A DNA stretch of 64,000 nt from Mordavella massiliensis (GCF_016901695.1 NZ_JACJKS010000009.1:1-64000); one strand, 5' to 3'; numbered from the stretch's first letter, positions 17,350-29,073 are shown. The notes: generated from the sequence alone by a model not told the origin. A program made the numbers and translations.

Positions 17350-18000
17350 ATGAGAAAAAAACACACAGCATGTATCGTTGCAGCAATGGTATGTATCGGG
17401 TTAACGGGAGGGCTTCTCACGGGATGCAGCTCCGGCAGCACCCCGGCCACAGGAAATCCGGTCAGCGTACAGACCGCTTCGGAAGAGGGAGGCGGCGCTA
17501 TCCTTCTCAAAGTAAATCCCGAGATTGAGATCTTCTATGACGCAGACGGACTGGTAACAAAGATCGAGGGGGAGAATGACGATGGCCGCTCTGTGATCGC
17601 GGACTATAAAGGCTATACCGGAAAGAGCTGCCGGGACGTGGTCCGGGAACTGGTCACACGGATCCATGACGCCGGGTACTTTGTAGAAGAAACAGAAGGC
17701 GAAGCCAGAAAGATCACCCTGGAACTTGAGAAAGGCTCCGTGCTTCCGGAAAAAGATTTCCTGAACAGCATTGCCGCAGATGTCGAAAGCTATACGGCCG
17801 CCGAGCACCTGAACTCCCCCGTCAACGTATACGATGACGATGACTGGGATGATGACCGGGATGACCGGGATGACTGGGATGACGACCGGGACGACTGGGA
17901 CGACTGGGACGATGACCAGGACGATGACCGGGATGATGATCTTGACGACGACCGGGATGATGATCTTGACGACGACCGGGATGATGATCTTGATGATTAA
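17350..18000 (+). CDS. Lipoprotein with RsgI-like extracytoplasmic domain and Asp-rich repeat tail
   Basis: A 216-residue secreted lipoprotein. Residues 1-26 are a lipoprotein signal peptide with lipobox LLTGC (Cys26). Residues about 48-155 (ILLKVNPEIEIFYDADGLV, then a Tyr-Lys-Gly-Tyr stretch and paired helices) follow the same pattern as the extracytoplasmic domain of the neighbouring RsgI. Residues 161-216 are nearly all Asp with Trp, Arg and Leu; the DNA for the last part is three 24-bp repeats (about 17921-17997). It has no cytoplasmic sigma-binding part. It is divergent from sigI with a matching promoter, so it is probably a SigI target. Acidic repeats may bind cations; that is inference. 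Confidence 0.8.
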   Translation: MRKKHTACIVAAMVCIGLTGGLLTGCSSGSTPATGNPVSVQTASEEGGGAILLKVNPEIEIFYDADGLVTKIEGENDDGRSVIADYKGYTGKSCRDVVRELVTRIHDAGYFVEETEGEARKITLELEKGSVLPEKDFLNSIAADVESYTAAEHLNSPVNVYDDDDWDDDRDDRDDWDDDRDDWDDWDDDQDDDRDDDLDDDRDDDLDDDRDDDLDD

Positions 18001-18025
18001 CAGATCAAGGCCTGGTGCCTGTTTA

Positions 18026-18060
18026 AAACAAGCTGCGGACTGTATGCCCGCAGCTTGTTT
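18026..18060 (+). terminator. Terminator between the lipoprotein and the convergent unknown gene
   Basis: Perfect 13-bp stem AAACAAGCTGCGG / CCGCAGCTTGTTT followed by a T-rich TTTCTGTC on the plus strand. It can act in both directions, closing the lipoprotein gene and the convergent gene that ends at 18064. Confidence 0.8.
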
Positions 18061-18063
18061 CTG

Positions 18064-18420
18064 TCAATAAAACTTCCTCCTGTATTTCCGGTGATCACAG
18101 CGTCTCTTATAGATTTCCTGGTAGAGCATGACCTGGATCAGCTCCCGCAGCCATTCGCCCGGTTCCTCCTCTTCTTCCTCCATCTTCTCACAGATGCGTC
18201 CGCACATGAGATGAAGCTGCAGTTTATCCGGATATTCATCATAAAGCATGCTGCCCTCATATTCCATGCGGTCGCACTCGTCCTCCACATAGGGAAGGGC
18301 CCGCCGGGCCGTCTCCGGATACAGGCTCTTCATGTACGCAAAATCCCGCCGCTCGATCCTCTCGTCATCATACAGAAGAGGCATCGGATATGCCATATAG
18401 TACGGTAATTTCCGCTCCAT
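18064..18420 (-). CDS. Uncharacterised Tyr/Glu-rich small protein
   Basis: A 118-residue protein I do not recognise. It is rich in Tyr, Met, Arg and Glu, has no signal peptide or membrane segment, and holds an acidic run EEEEEE near residue 85 before a helical C-terminus. The start at 18420 (MERKLPYY) is preferred; the frame is open to 18507 but the additional N-terminus looks like leader sequence. It converges with the lipoprotein gene on a shared terminator. Confidence 0.6.
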   Translation of the reverse strand: MERKLPYYMAYPMPLLYDDERIERRDFAYMKSLYPETARRALPYVEDECDRMEYEGSMLYDEYPDKLQLHLMCGRICEKMEEEEEEPGEWLRELIQVMLYQEIYKRRCDHRKYRRKFY

Positions 18421-18548
18421 ACACCCACGCTCCCGGTTGAAAATATCTTTCTGCTTACAGGATATTCTTTCCCTGGCAGTTTTGTTACACGCAGGCGTAT
18501 ATGTCAATTCGCAAAAGACAGAAAGGACCTGCCTTCCTCATATAATCC

Positions 18549-18717
18549 TCTGGCATTTTCTTCTCGCCTGTGCTATCATATGTAAAAGCATTATGTTTCC
18601 GGCATGTCTGATTCCAACGCAGCGCCAGCTGCATCTGTTTTTCTATTACATTCAGGAAAATCTCAATGCTTTTAATTCCCCATTATCAGCAGAGAGATTT
18701 GCGGATGCGGCTTTGGC
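18549..18717 (+). repeat. Repeated promoter-leader of the Rpn-family gene
   Basis: This region, before the Rpn-family gene at 18778, is found again in inverted orientation at 1-167. The similarity covers the promoter and most of the untranslated leader, ending about 60 bases before the start codon. It suggests that the gene and its leader belong to a repeated family. Confidence 0.7.
18551..18579 (+). promoter_or_regulatory. Promoter of the Rpn-family gene
   Basis: TGGCAT (18551-18556), 17-base spacer, TATCAT (18574-18579). The predicted start near 18586 gives an unusually long leader of about 190 bases. Confidence 0.5.
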
Positions 18718-18777
18718 AGGAAGGCGGACAGACAGTGCAGTCTCTTTGCAGTACATTTTCAAAAGGAGGCTGTGCGT

Positions 18778-19659
18778 ATGGTAAATGCAGACAGGGCAAG
18801 GCCGGAAAGGGATCACATCCTTTCCAGGGAGGAGCGGATCCAGGAGATCCAGTCGTTCAATCTCCTGAGTGATGTGTTCATGTCCGTGGCGCTGAAAGAC
18901 GTTCCGGCGTGTCAGCATATACTCCGGATCCTGACAGGCATCGACGACCTGAAGGTAAAGGAGGTGCGGACGCAGTATACCATCTCCCGGATCAAGACCC
19001 ACTCCGTGCGGCTTGATGTGCTGGCGGAGACAGGAAAAGGGAAGCTGTATCATATCGAGATCCAGCGGAAGGATGAGATCGATCCGCCGAAAAGGATCCG
19101 GTACAACGGATCGCTGATTGACGCGGAGTTCCTGGCAAAGGGAGTGAAGTATGAGTCCCTGCCGGACAGGATCCACTTTTACATCAGCGAAAAAGACATC
19201 TATCACTGCGGAAGGGCGATCTACCCGATAGAGAAGGAACTTGGCGGCACAGGGCTTCCATATGACGACGGAGTCCATATCTTTTTTGTGAATGCGGCGG
19301 TAGACGACGGATCCCGGGTCGCCAAGCTGATGAAGTACTTTAAGTCGGCGGATCCGGACGATGACAGCGAGGGAGGATTATCGAAACGGGTGCGTTATCT
19401 GAAACGGGAAGAAGGAGGCGTGGATATCATGTGTGAAGTATCGGAAAGGATCCTGGAACGGGGCAGAAAGATCGGCGAGGAGCAAGGCAGGAAGATCGGT
19501 GAGGCGCAGGGCAGGAAGATCGGCGAGGAGAGAAAAGCCCGCTCTACCACCCTGAATCTCTCGCAGATGGGGCTGACGCCGGAGCAGATCGCCGGCGCAG
19601 TGGGCGAGAGCCTGGAACAGGTAAAGAGCTGGCTGGCGGGTGCGAAGCCGGCGAACTGA
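18778..19659 (+). CDS. Rpn-family recombination-promoting nuclease / PD-(D/E)XK transposase-like protein
   Basis: A 293-residue protein of the PDDEXK_2 (Rpn/YhgA-like) family, nucleases linked with RecA-independent recombination and often annotated as putative transposases. Nuclease residues can be seen in SVRLDVLAET and LYHIEIQRKDE (the D and E-x-Q/K pattern). The C-terminal part has the repeated GRKIGEEQGRKIGEAQ segment typical of the family, then a short helix-turn-helix-like end. The ATG at 18778 follows AGGAGG by 8 bases; an earlier GTG at 18772 is too close to the ribosome site. Another copy of its leader lies at 1-167. Confidence 0.85.
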   Translation: MVNADRARPERDHILSREERIQEIQSFNLLSDVFMSVALKDVPACQHILRILTGIDDLKVKEVRTQYTISRIKTHSVRLDVLAETGKGKLYHIEIQRKDEIDPPKRIRYNGSLIDAEFLAKGVKYESLPDRIHFYISEKDIYHCGRAIYPIEKELGGTGLPYDDGVHIFFVNAAVDDGSRVAKLMKYFKSADPDDDSEGGLSKRVRYLKREEGGVDIMCEVSERILERGRKIGEEQGRKIGEAQGRKIGEERKARSTTLNLSQMGLTPEQIAGAVGESLEQVKSWLAGAKPAN

Positions 19660-19667
19660 CGCAGCAA

Positions 19668-19714
19668 GGGTGCCGCAAAGTCATGATCTGATGATTTTGC
19701 GGCACCCTCTTTTT
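19668..19714 (+). terminator. Terminator of the Rpn-family gene
   Basis: Long hairpin GGGTGCCGCAAA ... TTTGCGGCACCC with a further pairing inside, followed by TCTTTTT. It lies between the convergent Rpn and V-ATPase subunit D genes. Confidence 0.88.
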
Positions 19715-19741
19715 CATGCGATACATCTCTGTTGTATACTA

Positions 19742-20401
19742 TCACGCCCGCTCGCTGTAGTGATGCGCCTCCTCCAGCATCATATCCTTCACCTTCATCA
19801 GGCGGATCTGGGAACTTCGCTCATTCTCATCCAGCTTCATGGTGATATATTTGATCGTCTCCTGCGCCTGGGGAATGATCACGTGCTCCAGCGCGTTTAC
19901 GCGCCGTCTTGTCTTTTCTATCTCCGCCGCCATGAGCTGGCAGGCCTTCTCCGTCTCAGCCAGCTTCAGCATGTCCGGCAGGATATCCGCCAGGGATTTT
20001 ACCGCGCCGTCCAGGTCGCTGGATGTGAAGGCAAACCCATAGGAGTAGATATCATTCGCATCCGCCGTCCGCGTCTTTGTGTCAAACACCGGAATGTTGA
20101 CGCTCATGACATTTTTCGTCCCGGCTTCCAGGCTGACCTGCTGCTTGGGCGCCATCAGCGCCGTGTGCAGCGTGGCTTCATCCATGCCTGCCCTGGCGAT
20201 GACAAAATTTTTATTGGCGGACAGAATGCCTGCTTCCACCTTCTGCCGCAGCTCCATGTTCAGCCTCGCCAGATCCAGGAACTGACGCATCAGCTCATCG
20301 CGTTTATCCTTCAGGAGCTTGTGGCCCCTTCTGGCGGTGACAAGCTTTTTCTTGGTCTTCGTAAGCTCCATGCGGGTAGGAGTGATCTGTGTCGATGCCA
20401 T
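19742..20401 (-). CDS. ntpD: V-type ATP synthase subunit D
   Basis: Central stalk subunit of the V/A-type ATPase that transmits torque from the A3B3 head to the membrane rotor. The 219-residue protein is mostly two long helices, with the family N-terminus (ITPTRMELTKTKKKLVTARRGHKLLKDKRDEL) and C-terminal RVNALEHVIIPQAQETIKYI. The start at 20401 follows AAGGAGG; codons upstream fall inside the repeat block. It is last in the operon and is separated from ntpB by 413 bases of repeats. Confidence 0.95.
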   Translation of the reverse strand: MASTQITPTRMELTKTKKKLVTARRGHKLLKDKRDELMRQFLDLARLNMELRQKVEAGILSANKNFVIARAGMDEATLHTALMAPKQQVSLEAGTKNVMSVNIPVFDTKTRTADANDIYSYGFAFTSSDLDGAVKSLADILPDMLKLAETEKACQLMAAEIEKTRRRVNALEHVIIPQAQETIKYITMKLDENERSSQIRLMKVKDMMLEEAHHYSERA

Positions 20402-20450
20402 ATGCTTTCCTCCTTCTATATTCCACGTGCGCACGGCAGTTCCCGCCGCA

Positions 20451-20800
20451 GCCTGCACGGCTATTTCCGCTGTGTCCCGGCACAACCGCGCCGTGCACCA
20501 GCTCGATTACGCTAGCGCTTCATCTCGCTGCCGGGCGCACGCCCTATGCATCTTTGCGGAACTATCCGTATGCAGGCAGGCCTGCACGGCTATTTCCGCC
20601 GTGTCCCGGCACAATCGCGCCGTGCACCAGCTCGATGATCTTTGCTTCGGAAGATATCCTGCGCTCCGCTTAGGATATCTACTTTCACACTAGTCTCGAC
20701 AATACCTCGCCAAGTGTTCAAGCATCGCTGCCGGGCGCACGCCCTATGCATCTTTGCGGAACTATCCGTATGCAGGCAGGCCTGCACGGCTATTTCCGCA
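20451..20800. repeat. Repeat block between ntpB and ntpD
   Basis: Two unit types alternate. Unit A (about 58 bp, CCTGCACGGCTATTTCCGC...GTGCACCAGCTCGAT) occurs at 20452-20508 and 20581-20637, with a partial copy at 20781-20800. Unit B (CGCTGCCGGGCGCACGCCCT, continuing to GCAGGCAGG) occurs at 20526-20580 and 20726-20780. Unit B ends and A starts as an imperfect inverted repeat (GCGGAACTATCCGTATGCAGGC / GCCTGCACGGCTATTTCCGC). The block includes a GATATCCT/AGGATATC palindrome at 20653-20679. It encodes nothing convincing. Confidence 0.75.
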
Positions 20801-20814
20801 AATCTGCGCACGGC

Positions 20815-22188
20815 TTACTGTTTCCCATAGTACAGATCCAGGTACTTGTCATCGATACGTTTCAGCTCGGATCTGGGCAGGATGGAGAGAAGCTTCCAGC
20901 CGATCTCCAGCGTCTCTTCTATAGAGCGGTCTGTGTGGTATCCCTGGGATACGTACTCCTTCTCGAACTCATCGGCGAACTTCGCGTAGATCAGGTCGAT
21001 ATCTGTCAGGGCCGCCTCGCCCAGGATCGTCATCAGCTCCTTGGCGTCCTTGCCGCGGGAGTATGCCGCGAAAAGCTGGTTCATTGTGTTGGAGTGATCC
21101 GCCCTTGTCTTGCCCTCGCCGATTCCCTTGTCTTTCAGACGGGACAGGGACGGGAGCACATCGATGGGCGGCTGCACGCCTTTTCTGTAGAGGTCGCGGC
21201 TTAAGATGACCTGCCCCTCCGTGATGTATCCGGTCAGGTCCGGGATGGGATGGGTCTTGTCGTCCTCCGGCATGGTCAGGATGGGGATCATGGTGATGCT
21301 TCCCGTCTTGCCTCTCTGCCTTCCGGCGCGCTCATACATCTGCGCCAGGTCTGTGTACATGTAGCCGGGGTATCCGCGGCGTCCGGGCACTTCCTTCTTG
21401 GCCGCGGAGATCTCGCGCAGGGCGTCCGCGTAGTTCGTGATGTCTGTCAGGATGACAAGCACGTGCATGTCCTTTTCAAAGGCCAGGTACTCGGCTGCAG
21501 TCAGCGCCATACGTGGTGTGGAGATACGCTCCACCGCCGGGTCGTTCGCCAGGTTGATAAAGAGGACCGTCCTGTCGATGGCCCCTGTCTCCTTAAAGGA
21601 CTCAACGAAGAAGTTGGACTCCTCAAATGTGATGCCCATGGCCGCGAACACAACGGCAAACTTCTCATCCTTGCCCCGCACCTTTGCCTGCCTCGCGATC
21701 TGGGCAGCCAACTGCGAGTGGGGCAGGCCGGAACAGGAAAAGATCGGAAGCTTCTGCCCCCGGACCAGTGTATTCAGTCCGTCGATGGCGGAGATCCCTG
21801 TCTGGATAAACTCAGAAGGGTACACTCTGGCCGCCGGGTTCATAGGCAGGCCGTTGATGTCTCGCCTCTCCTCCGGCAGGATCTCCGGGCCGCCGTCCGC
21901 CGGGCGTCCCAGCCCGTCAAAGACGCGTCCCAGCATATCCGCGGACACGCCCAGTTCCAGGCTCCGTCCAAGAAAACGCACTTTGCTGTTGCTCAGGTTG
22001 ATGCCCGCCGCATTCTCATAGAGCTGTACGACTACTTTGTCCCCGTCCACCTCAAGCACCTTGCAGCGGCGCTTCTCACCGTTGGCGAGCTCGATCTCGC
22101 CGAGTTCGTCGTATGTGACGCCCTCCACGCCTTTTACCATCATCAGCGGGCCGGCAACTTCCTGTATGGTTCTATATTCCTTTGGCAT
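20815..22188 (-). CDS. ntpB: V-type ATP synthase subunit B
   Basis: Non-catalytic nucleotide-binding subunit of the A3B3 head. The 457-residue protein has the typical B-subunit features: N-terminal beta barrel, [19 protein letters not shown] in place of a true P-loop, and [19 protein letters not shown]. It starts 2 bases after the ntpA stop with AAGGAGG inside the end of ntpA, indicating translational coupling. Confidence 0.97.
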   Translation of the reverse strand: MPKEYRTIQEVAGPLMMVKGVEGVTYDELGEIELANGEKRRCKVLEVDGDKVVVQLYENAAGINLSNSKVRFLGRSLELGVSADMLGRVFDGLGRPADGGPEILPEERRDINGLPMNPAARVYPSEFIQTGISAIDGLNTLVRGQKLPIFSCSGLPHSQLAAQIARQAKVRGKDEKFAVVFAAMGITFEESNFFVESFKETGAIDRTVLFINLANDPAVERISTPRMALTAAEYLAFEKDMHVLVILTDITNYADALREISAAKKEVPGRRGYPGYMYTDLAQMYERAGRQRGKTGSITMIPILTMPEDDKTHPIPDLTGYITEGQVILSRDLYRKGVQPPIDVLPSLSRLKDKGIGEGKTRADHSNTMNQLFAAYSRGKDAKELMTILGEAALTDIDLIYAKFADEFEKEYVSQGYHTDRSIEETLEIGWKLLSILPRSELKRIDDKYLDLYYGKQ

Positions 22189-22190
22189 AA

Positions 22191-23957
22191 TTAGAAGTCC
22201 TCCTTCCCGAATGCATCTTTGATCTCTTCTGCGAGTTCACCCATGATCTTCTCATACTCGCTCTCCACGTTCTCTTTCTCCGTGTATTTGTAACGGCCGA
22301 TCTTCTCGCGGACGTCCATCCGAAGGAGCGCGTTCATGGATGCGCCTCCGCTGAGCGCCTCCATGGCCTGCTCGTAGAAGGCCAGCACAAGCTTCATCAT
22401 GAGATACTGCTTCCGCAGCGGCGTGTAGGTGTCCACCTCGTGGAAGGAGTTCTGGTGAAGGAAGTCCTCACGGATGGATCTGGCTGCCTCCATCTTCAGC
22501 CTGTCGGCCGGAGACAGGGCGTCCATGCCTACCATCTGCACGATCTCCTCCAGCTCTGCCTCGTCCTGCAGAAGGCTCATCATCTTCTGACGGTCTTCCA
22601 TCCAGTCAGGCGCCACCTGCTCATTGAACCAGCCGCTGACATTGTCCAGATACAGGGAGTAGCTGGTCAGCCAGTTGATGGCCGGGAAATGTCTCTTATA
22701 GGCCAGGTTGGAATCCAGTCCCCAGAACACTTTTACGATACGCAGGGTCGCCTGGGAGACAGGCTCCGATGTGTCACCGCCCGGAGGCGATACGGCTCCG
22801 ATCACGGACAGGGAGCCTTCCCTGCCATCCCTGCCGAGGGCCACCACATGGCCGGCCCGCTCGTAGAACTCCGCCAGGCGGGATCCCAGATAGGCGGGGT
22901 AGCCCTCCTCACCGGGCATCTCCTCAAGACGGCCGGACATTTCACGCAGGGCCTCTGCCCACCGGGATGTGGAGTCAGCCATCAGGGCCACCGAGTATCC
23001 CATGTCACGGAAATACTCCGCGATCGTGATGCCGGTGTAAATGGACGCCTCACGGGCGGCAAACGGCATATCCGACGTATTGGCGATCAGGACTGTCCGC
23101 TCCATCAGGGACCGTCCTGTCTTCGGGTCTTTCAGCTCCGGGAACTCGTTCAGAACGTCCGTCATCTCGTTGCCGCGCTCGCCGCAGCCGATGTAGACGA
23201 CGATGTCCGCCTCCGCCCATTTTGCCAACTGGTGCTGGATCACGGTCTTGCCGCTTCCAAAAGGTCCCGGCACGGCCGCCACGCCGCCTCTGGCGATGGG
23301 GAAGAAGGTGTCAATGACTCTCTGTCCGGTGACGAGAGGCACATCCAGGGGCAGTTTCTTCACATAGGGGCGCCCCCTTCTTACGGGCCACTTCTGCATC
23401 ATGGTCAGTTCCCTGTCCCCTTCGGGAGTCGCGATGACCGCTACGGTCTCCTCCACGGTAAATGCGCCGGAGCGGATCTCTTTCACCGTTCCTTTCACCC
23501 CGACAGGGACCATGATCTTCTGCTGGACGATCTCCGTCTCCTGGACCGTTCCCAGAACGTCGCCGGCTTCCACTTCGTCCCCCTCTTTAGCCACGGGAAC
23601 GAACTCCCACTTCTTATCTCTTTTGAGAGCGGCAACCTCCACGCCTCTTTGCAGGTTGTTGCCCGAGATCTTCATAATATCGTCAAGGGGCCTCTGGATG
23701 CCGTCATAGATGCTGGCGATAAGGCCGGGCCCCAGTTCCACGGACATGGGGGCGCCTGTGGATTCCACCGGCTCTCCCGGTCCCAGCCCCGAGGTCTCCT
23801 CGTATACCTGGATGGACGCCTCGTCCCCGTGCATCTCTATGATCTCACCGATCAGGCGCTGCCTGCTGACGCGCACCACGTCGGACATATTCGCGTCACG
23901 CATGCCGGACGCGATGACCAGCGGTCCCGCTACTTTTTTGATCGTACCTGTACTCAT
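22191..23957 (-). CDS. ntpA: V-type ATP synthase catalytic subunit A
   Basis: Catalytic ATP-hydrolysing or synthesising subunit. The 588-residue protein has an N-terminal barrel, the A-type non-homologous insert (about residues 110-190), Walker [14 protein letters not shown], the GERGNEM catalytic-Glu segment and the [22 protein letters not shown] motif. Length is as expected for the family. Confidence 0.98.
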   Translation of the reverse strand: MSTGTIKKVAGPLVIASGMRDANMSDVVRVSRQRLIGEIIEMHGDEASIQVYEETSGLGPGEPVESTGAPMSVELGPGLIASIYDGIQRPLDDIMKISGNNLQRGVEVAALKRDKKWEFVPVAKEGDEVEAGDVLGTVQETEIVQQKIMVPVGVKGTVKEIRSGAFTVEETVAVIATPEGDRELTMMQKWPVRRGRPYVKKLPLDVPLVTGQRVIDTFFPIARGGVAAVPGPFGSGKTVIQHQLAKWAEADIVVYIGCGERGNEMTDVLNEFPELKDPKTGRSLMERTVLIANTSDMPFAAREASIYTGITIAEYFRDMGYSVALMADSTSRWAEALREMSGRLEEMPGEEGYPAYLGSRLAEFYERAGHVVALGRDGREGSLSVIGAVSPPGGDTSEPVSQATLRIVKVFWGLDSNLAYKRHFPAINWLTSYSLYLDNVSGWFNEQVAPDWMEDRQKMMSLLQDEAELEEIVQMVGMDALSPADRLKMEAARSIREDFLHQNSFHEVDTYTPLRKQYLMMKLVLAFYEQAMEALSGGASMNALLRMDVREKIGRYKYTEKENVESEYEKIMGELAEEIKDAFGKEDF

Positions 23958-23981
23958 AATGGACGTATCACCTCTACTTTC

Positions 23982-24296
23982 TTAGTTGCTGAACAGGATA
24001 TCAGATCCAACGGCCTGTTCCACCGATTTCCTGACCCCCTTAACGCCGCTGCCCGTGTTGCCGGACACGCCGGGGATCTCTATGACAGCCGGAAGGATCT
24101 GTCCCGCATACCGGGAGATCTCGTGCTTTAAATCTGCCGCAAGCGCCTCTGTGATATAGATGACCCCATATCCGCCGGCCGCCAGCCGATGCAGCGTTTC
24201 GCCCGCCTCCCCGGCCGTGACGGGAAATGTATCGAGTCCCAGCGCCGCGAATCCGTAAATGCTGTCGTAATCGCCCATCACTGCTATCTTATACAT
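23982..24296 (-). CDS. ntpG: V-type ATP synthase subunit F
   Basis: Small central-stalk subunit that binds subunit D. The 104-residue protein has the Rossmann-like start MYKIAVMGDYDSIYGFAALG and the GYGVIYITE segment of the family. It overlaps ntpC by 8 bases. Naming differs between systems (NtpG in Enterococcus, AtpF in archaeal schemes). Confidence 0.93.
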   Translation of the reverse strand: MYKIAVMGDYDSIYGFAALGLDTFPVTAGEAGETLHRLAAGGYGVIYITEALAADLKHEISRYAGQILPAVIEIPGVSGNTGSGVKGVRKSVEQAVGSDILFSN

Positions 24297-25257
24297 ACAT
24301 CTCCCTTACCCTTTCCCGGATCGCCGCGTCCGGAAGCTCGCTTCGCTTCCCGGAGAGGATGATCCGAACTGTCTTGATCTCATTTTGTCTGGCAAGCACA
24401 TACGCCACCACCGGGCCTATGGTAAATGCCTTATATTTCTGCGGGCTGATGGTCTCGATGATGCGGTTGTCGCACCAGCGCTCAAATGCTGACATGGACT
24501 CCGCCAGGGCCTGGGCCCCGCCTGCGTACTCCGTCCCCAGCAGGTAGTCGCGGATCGCTTCCGGCCCTGCAAGGGCTGCCCTGGAAAGCTGGTCCACGCT
24601 GAGGCTGTCGCACTCCGCCATCGCCTGCTTCATAAATTCGATTGGCTTCGCGGTCTTCTGCGCGCGCACGGCGATCTTGATATCCGCCACCGCCACAACG
24701 GACCGGGCATATTCGCGGATGATCTCGTCCTCCGCTTCCATTCCGGCCTTATAGATGGCGTCAAGCGCCGCCCTGTCGATCAGGATATCGCAGAGCTGAC
24801 CGTCTCCCGCATGCAGCAGCGCCTCGTACGCCTGCTGCGCGGCCTGTCTCATATTTTCCGGAAGGCGCCCGAACTCTTTCTCGCGGATGATCTCCAGCAT
24901 TTCCTCTCCCGGAATGGATACATCATCGTAAAAGACATCCTTCGGCGTCTCCTTTGTGCACACTACCTTGACCGCCGCTTTCAGATTGTGGAAAAGCTTC
25001 TGGCAGGAGAGCACGTCGAATTTCTTTCTGTCAATGGACAGTTCTCCAACTGTCTGCCAGATCTTTTCTTCCTCCCGCTTCAGCATCTTTTCCCCGTCCT
25101 CTGATGTGTCCGCGTCTCCCCAGCCTTTCTCGGCCAGAAACTGGAGACACTGCTCATAGCCTGGACAGGCGATAAGCTGGTCGATCACGGCATTTGAGAA
25201 CAGGGAGACTTCCAGCGCCCTGATGCGCGCAACCGCGTAGGTATACCTTTCACTCAT
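24289..25257 (-). CDS. ntpC: V-type ATP synthase subunit C
   Basis: Connects the central stalk to the membrane K-ring (subunit d in eukaryotes). The 322-residue all-helical protein starts with the family pattern YTYAVARIRALEVSLFS and ends in ARQNEIKTVRIILSGKRSELP. It lies between ntpE and ntpG (subunit F). Confidence 0.95.
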   Translation of the reverse strand: MSERYTYAVARIRALEVSLFSNAVIDQLIACPGYEQCLQFLAEKGWGDADTSEDGEKMLKREEEKIWQTVGELSIDRKKFDVLSCQKLFHNLKAAVKVVCTKETPKDVFYDDVSIPGEEMLEIIREKEFGRLPENMRQAAQQAYEALLHAGDGQLCDILIDRAALDAIYKAGMEAEDEIIREYARSVVAVADIKIAVRAQKTAKPIEFMKQAMAECDSLSVDQLSRAALAGPEAIRDYLLGTEYAGGAQALAESMSAFERWCDNRIIETISPQKYKAFTIGPVVAYVLARQNEIKTVRIILSGKRSELPDAAIRERVREMYV

Positions 25258-25277
25258 CTTGGTTCCTCCTTACGCCT

Positions 25278-25877
25278 TCACGCCTGCGGAAACAGAAGCT
25301 TCTGCACGCGGTCGCTCATCTCGTCACGCTTTGTCTCAAAAACGGCCCCGAGCGTGCAGTTTTCCTCCACACCGCCGTATACTAGGACAAAGCCGTCCGG
25401 CACTTCCGGCCCGCCGGCCTCCAGCGCAAGACTGCCGCCCTTTGCGCGCGCCGTCTCCTTGATCCTCTCTGCAAATCCGGCCGGCATGCGCTCCATATCT
25501 GCGGGCGAGAAACGGATCTGCCCGTCCTGCGGAAGCACGTACTGTTCCACCATCCCGGCGATCAGTTCAAAATATGCCGGCGCGTCCATCTGACGCACAT
25601 TCTGTCCGGCCTGCGCGAGAACCTGCGCTATCATCTCCTGTTTGGCGGAAAGGATCTTCGTGCGCCTGTCAAGGTCCGCGGCCGACGCGGTCTTGTCCCG
25701 CAGGCTGTCCGCGTCGCTCCTGGCTTTTGCGAGGATCCCGCCGGCCATCCTGCCGGCTTCCTCCTTCGCCTGCGCAAGAAGCTGCTCCGCCTGGCCGCGC
25801 GCATCCTGGATCTTCGCCTCAGCGGAGGTCTTCGCCTCCTCCAGGATCTGCGCTCTCATTTTTTCTAATCCGGTCAT
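25278..25877 (-). CDS. ntpE: V-type ATP synthase subunit E
   Basis: Peripheral stalk subunit. The 199-residue protein has an N-terminal coiled coil rich in Ala, Glu and Lys (1-85) and a globular C-terminal half ending in ENCTLGAVFETKRDEMSDRVQKLL. It pairs with the small helical protein at 28463-28771 to form the stator. Confidence 0.92.
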   Translation of the reverse strand: MTGLEKMRAQILEEAKTSAEAKIQDARGQAEQLLAQAKEEAGRMAGGILAKARSDADSLRDKTASAADLDRRTKILSAKQEMIAQVLAQAGQNVRQMDAPAYFELIAGMVEQYVLPQDGQIRFSPADMERMPAGFAERIKETARAKGGSLALEAGGPEVPDGFVLVYGGVEENCTLGAVFETKRDEMSDRVQKLLFPQA

Positions 25878-25921
25878 ACCTTTCGCACTCCTTTTCCTGA
25901 ATGTTTTTGTCTGTGTCTATC

Positions 25922-28425
<2,504 letters not shown>

Positions 28426-28462
28426 AGACACATCCCTCCTTTTTCTGTTTTTTTCAAGCGGG

Positions 28463-28771
28463 TCAGATCAGATGACTGATGACGTCCGACACAGCGGCCT
28501 GTGTCTTTTTTCCCGCTTCTTCTTTCAGGGCGCGGATGATCTCATCCGTCTCCTGGGCCGCTTTTTCTGCTGTCTCCTTTCCCTCTTTCCTGGCAGCGTC
28601 CATTACAGCCGCAGCCTCTGCTTTTGCATCCTGAATGAGCTTTTCTTTCATTTTTTTCGCTTCATCCGACGCCTGCGCCAGGATCTCTTCGCACTGCGCG
28701 TCCGCTTTTGCCACGATCTCCTCCGCTTCCTGTTCAGCCTGCTTTATGGTCTGAATGGTCTCTTCTACCAT
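28463..28771 (-). CDS. ntpF: V-type ATPase peripheral stalk subunit G/H-like
   Basis: A 102-residue, almost fully helical protein rich in Ala, Glu and Lys (IKQAEQEAEEIVAKADAQCEE), matching the NtpF/subunit H stalk family in length and position. It is the first gene of the operon; subunit E is its expected partner. GAGAGGTGG precedes the ATG. Confidence 0.88.
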   Translation of the reverse strand: MVEETIQTIKQAEQEAEEIVAKADAQCEEILAQASDEAKKMKEKLIQDAKAEAAAVMDAARKEGKETAEKAAQETDEIIRALKEEAGKKTQAAVSDVISHLI

Positions 28772-28818
28772 GGATTCACCACCTCTCTTTTTCCTGTTTT
28801 TTATATCTTGTAGTTCAA

Positions 28819-28847
28819 ATTATAATATGATTTGCCTGATAAGTCTA
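28819..28847 (-). promoter_or_regulatory. Promoter of the V-ATPase operon
   Basis: Minus strand TAGACT (28847-28842), 17-base spacer, TATAAT (28824-28819), about 48 bases before the first operon gene. The rest of 28772-29023 is AT-rich and holds a second TATAAT on the plus strand at 28900-28905, without a clear gene behind it. Confidence 0.55.
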
Positions 28848-29023
28848 TTATTTTTTGTATTTTTTCTTTATCACACCTTTTGTGATTGGACAATTCAGGT
28901 TATAATCTTACAATTATTCCTCTCTATATATAGTATAGAAATCCGCTATAGCATTCCGGCCATCCGCCTGCATTTTGACGCTTCCGATGCAGTTTCCTGC
29001 AAAATACAGATTTCCCCCACAAC

Positions 29024-29061
29024 GAAAAAGTTCTGCGCGGACCTAAGTCCGCGCAGAACTT
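29024..29061 (-). terminator. Terminator of the trmL unit
   Basis: Perfect hairpin of about 14 bp AGTTCTGCGCGGAC / GTCCGCGCAGAACT with a 4-base loop and a T-tract on the minus strand, 12 bases after the trmL stop. Confidence 0.9.
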
Positions 29062-29073
29062 TTCACTTTGCTT

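Noticed and set aside
17350-18000. RTX-type calcium-binding repeats in the Asp-rich tail
   Set aside because: The GGxGxD nonapeptide pattern of RTX repeats is absent; the tail is Asp with Trp/Arg/Leu only.
18778-19659. Complete insertion sequence
   Set aside because: No terminal inverted repeats or target duplication around the gene; only the leader is repeated elsewhere in the window, so it is kept as an Rpn-family gene.
20451-20800. CRISPR array in the ntpB-ntpD gap
   Set aside because: Units are unequal, alternate in type, lack regular unique spacers and no cas genes are present.
22440-24131. 563-codon plus-strand frame opposite V-ATPase subunit A
   Set aside because: Antisense of ntpA; His/Arg/Leu/Gly-rich composition and no motif.
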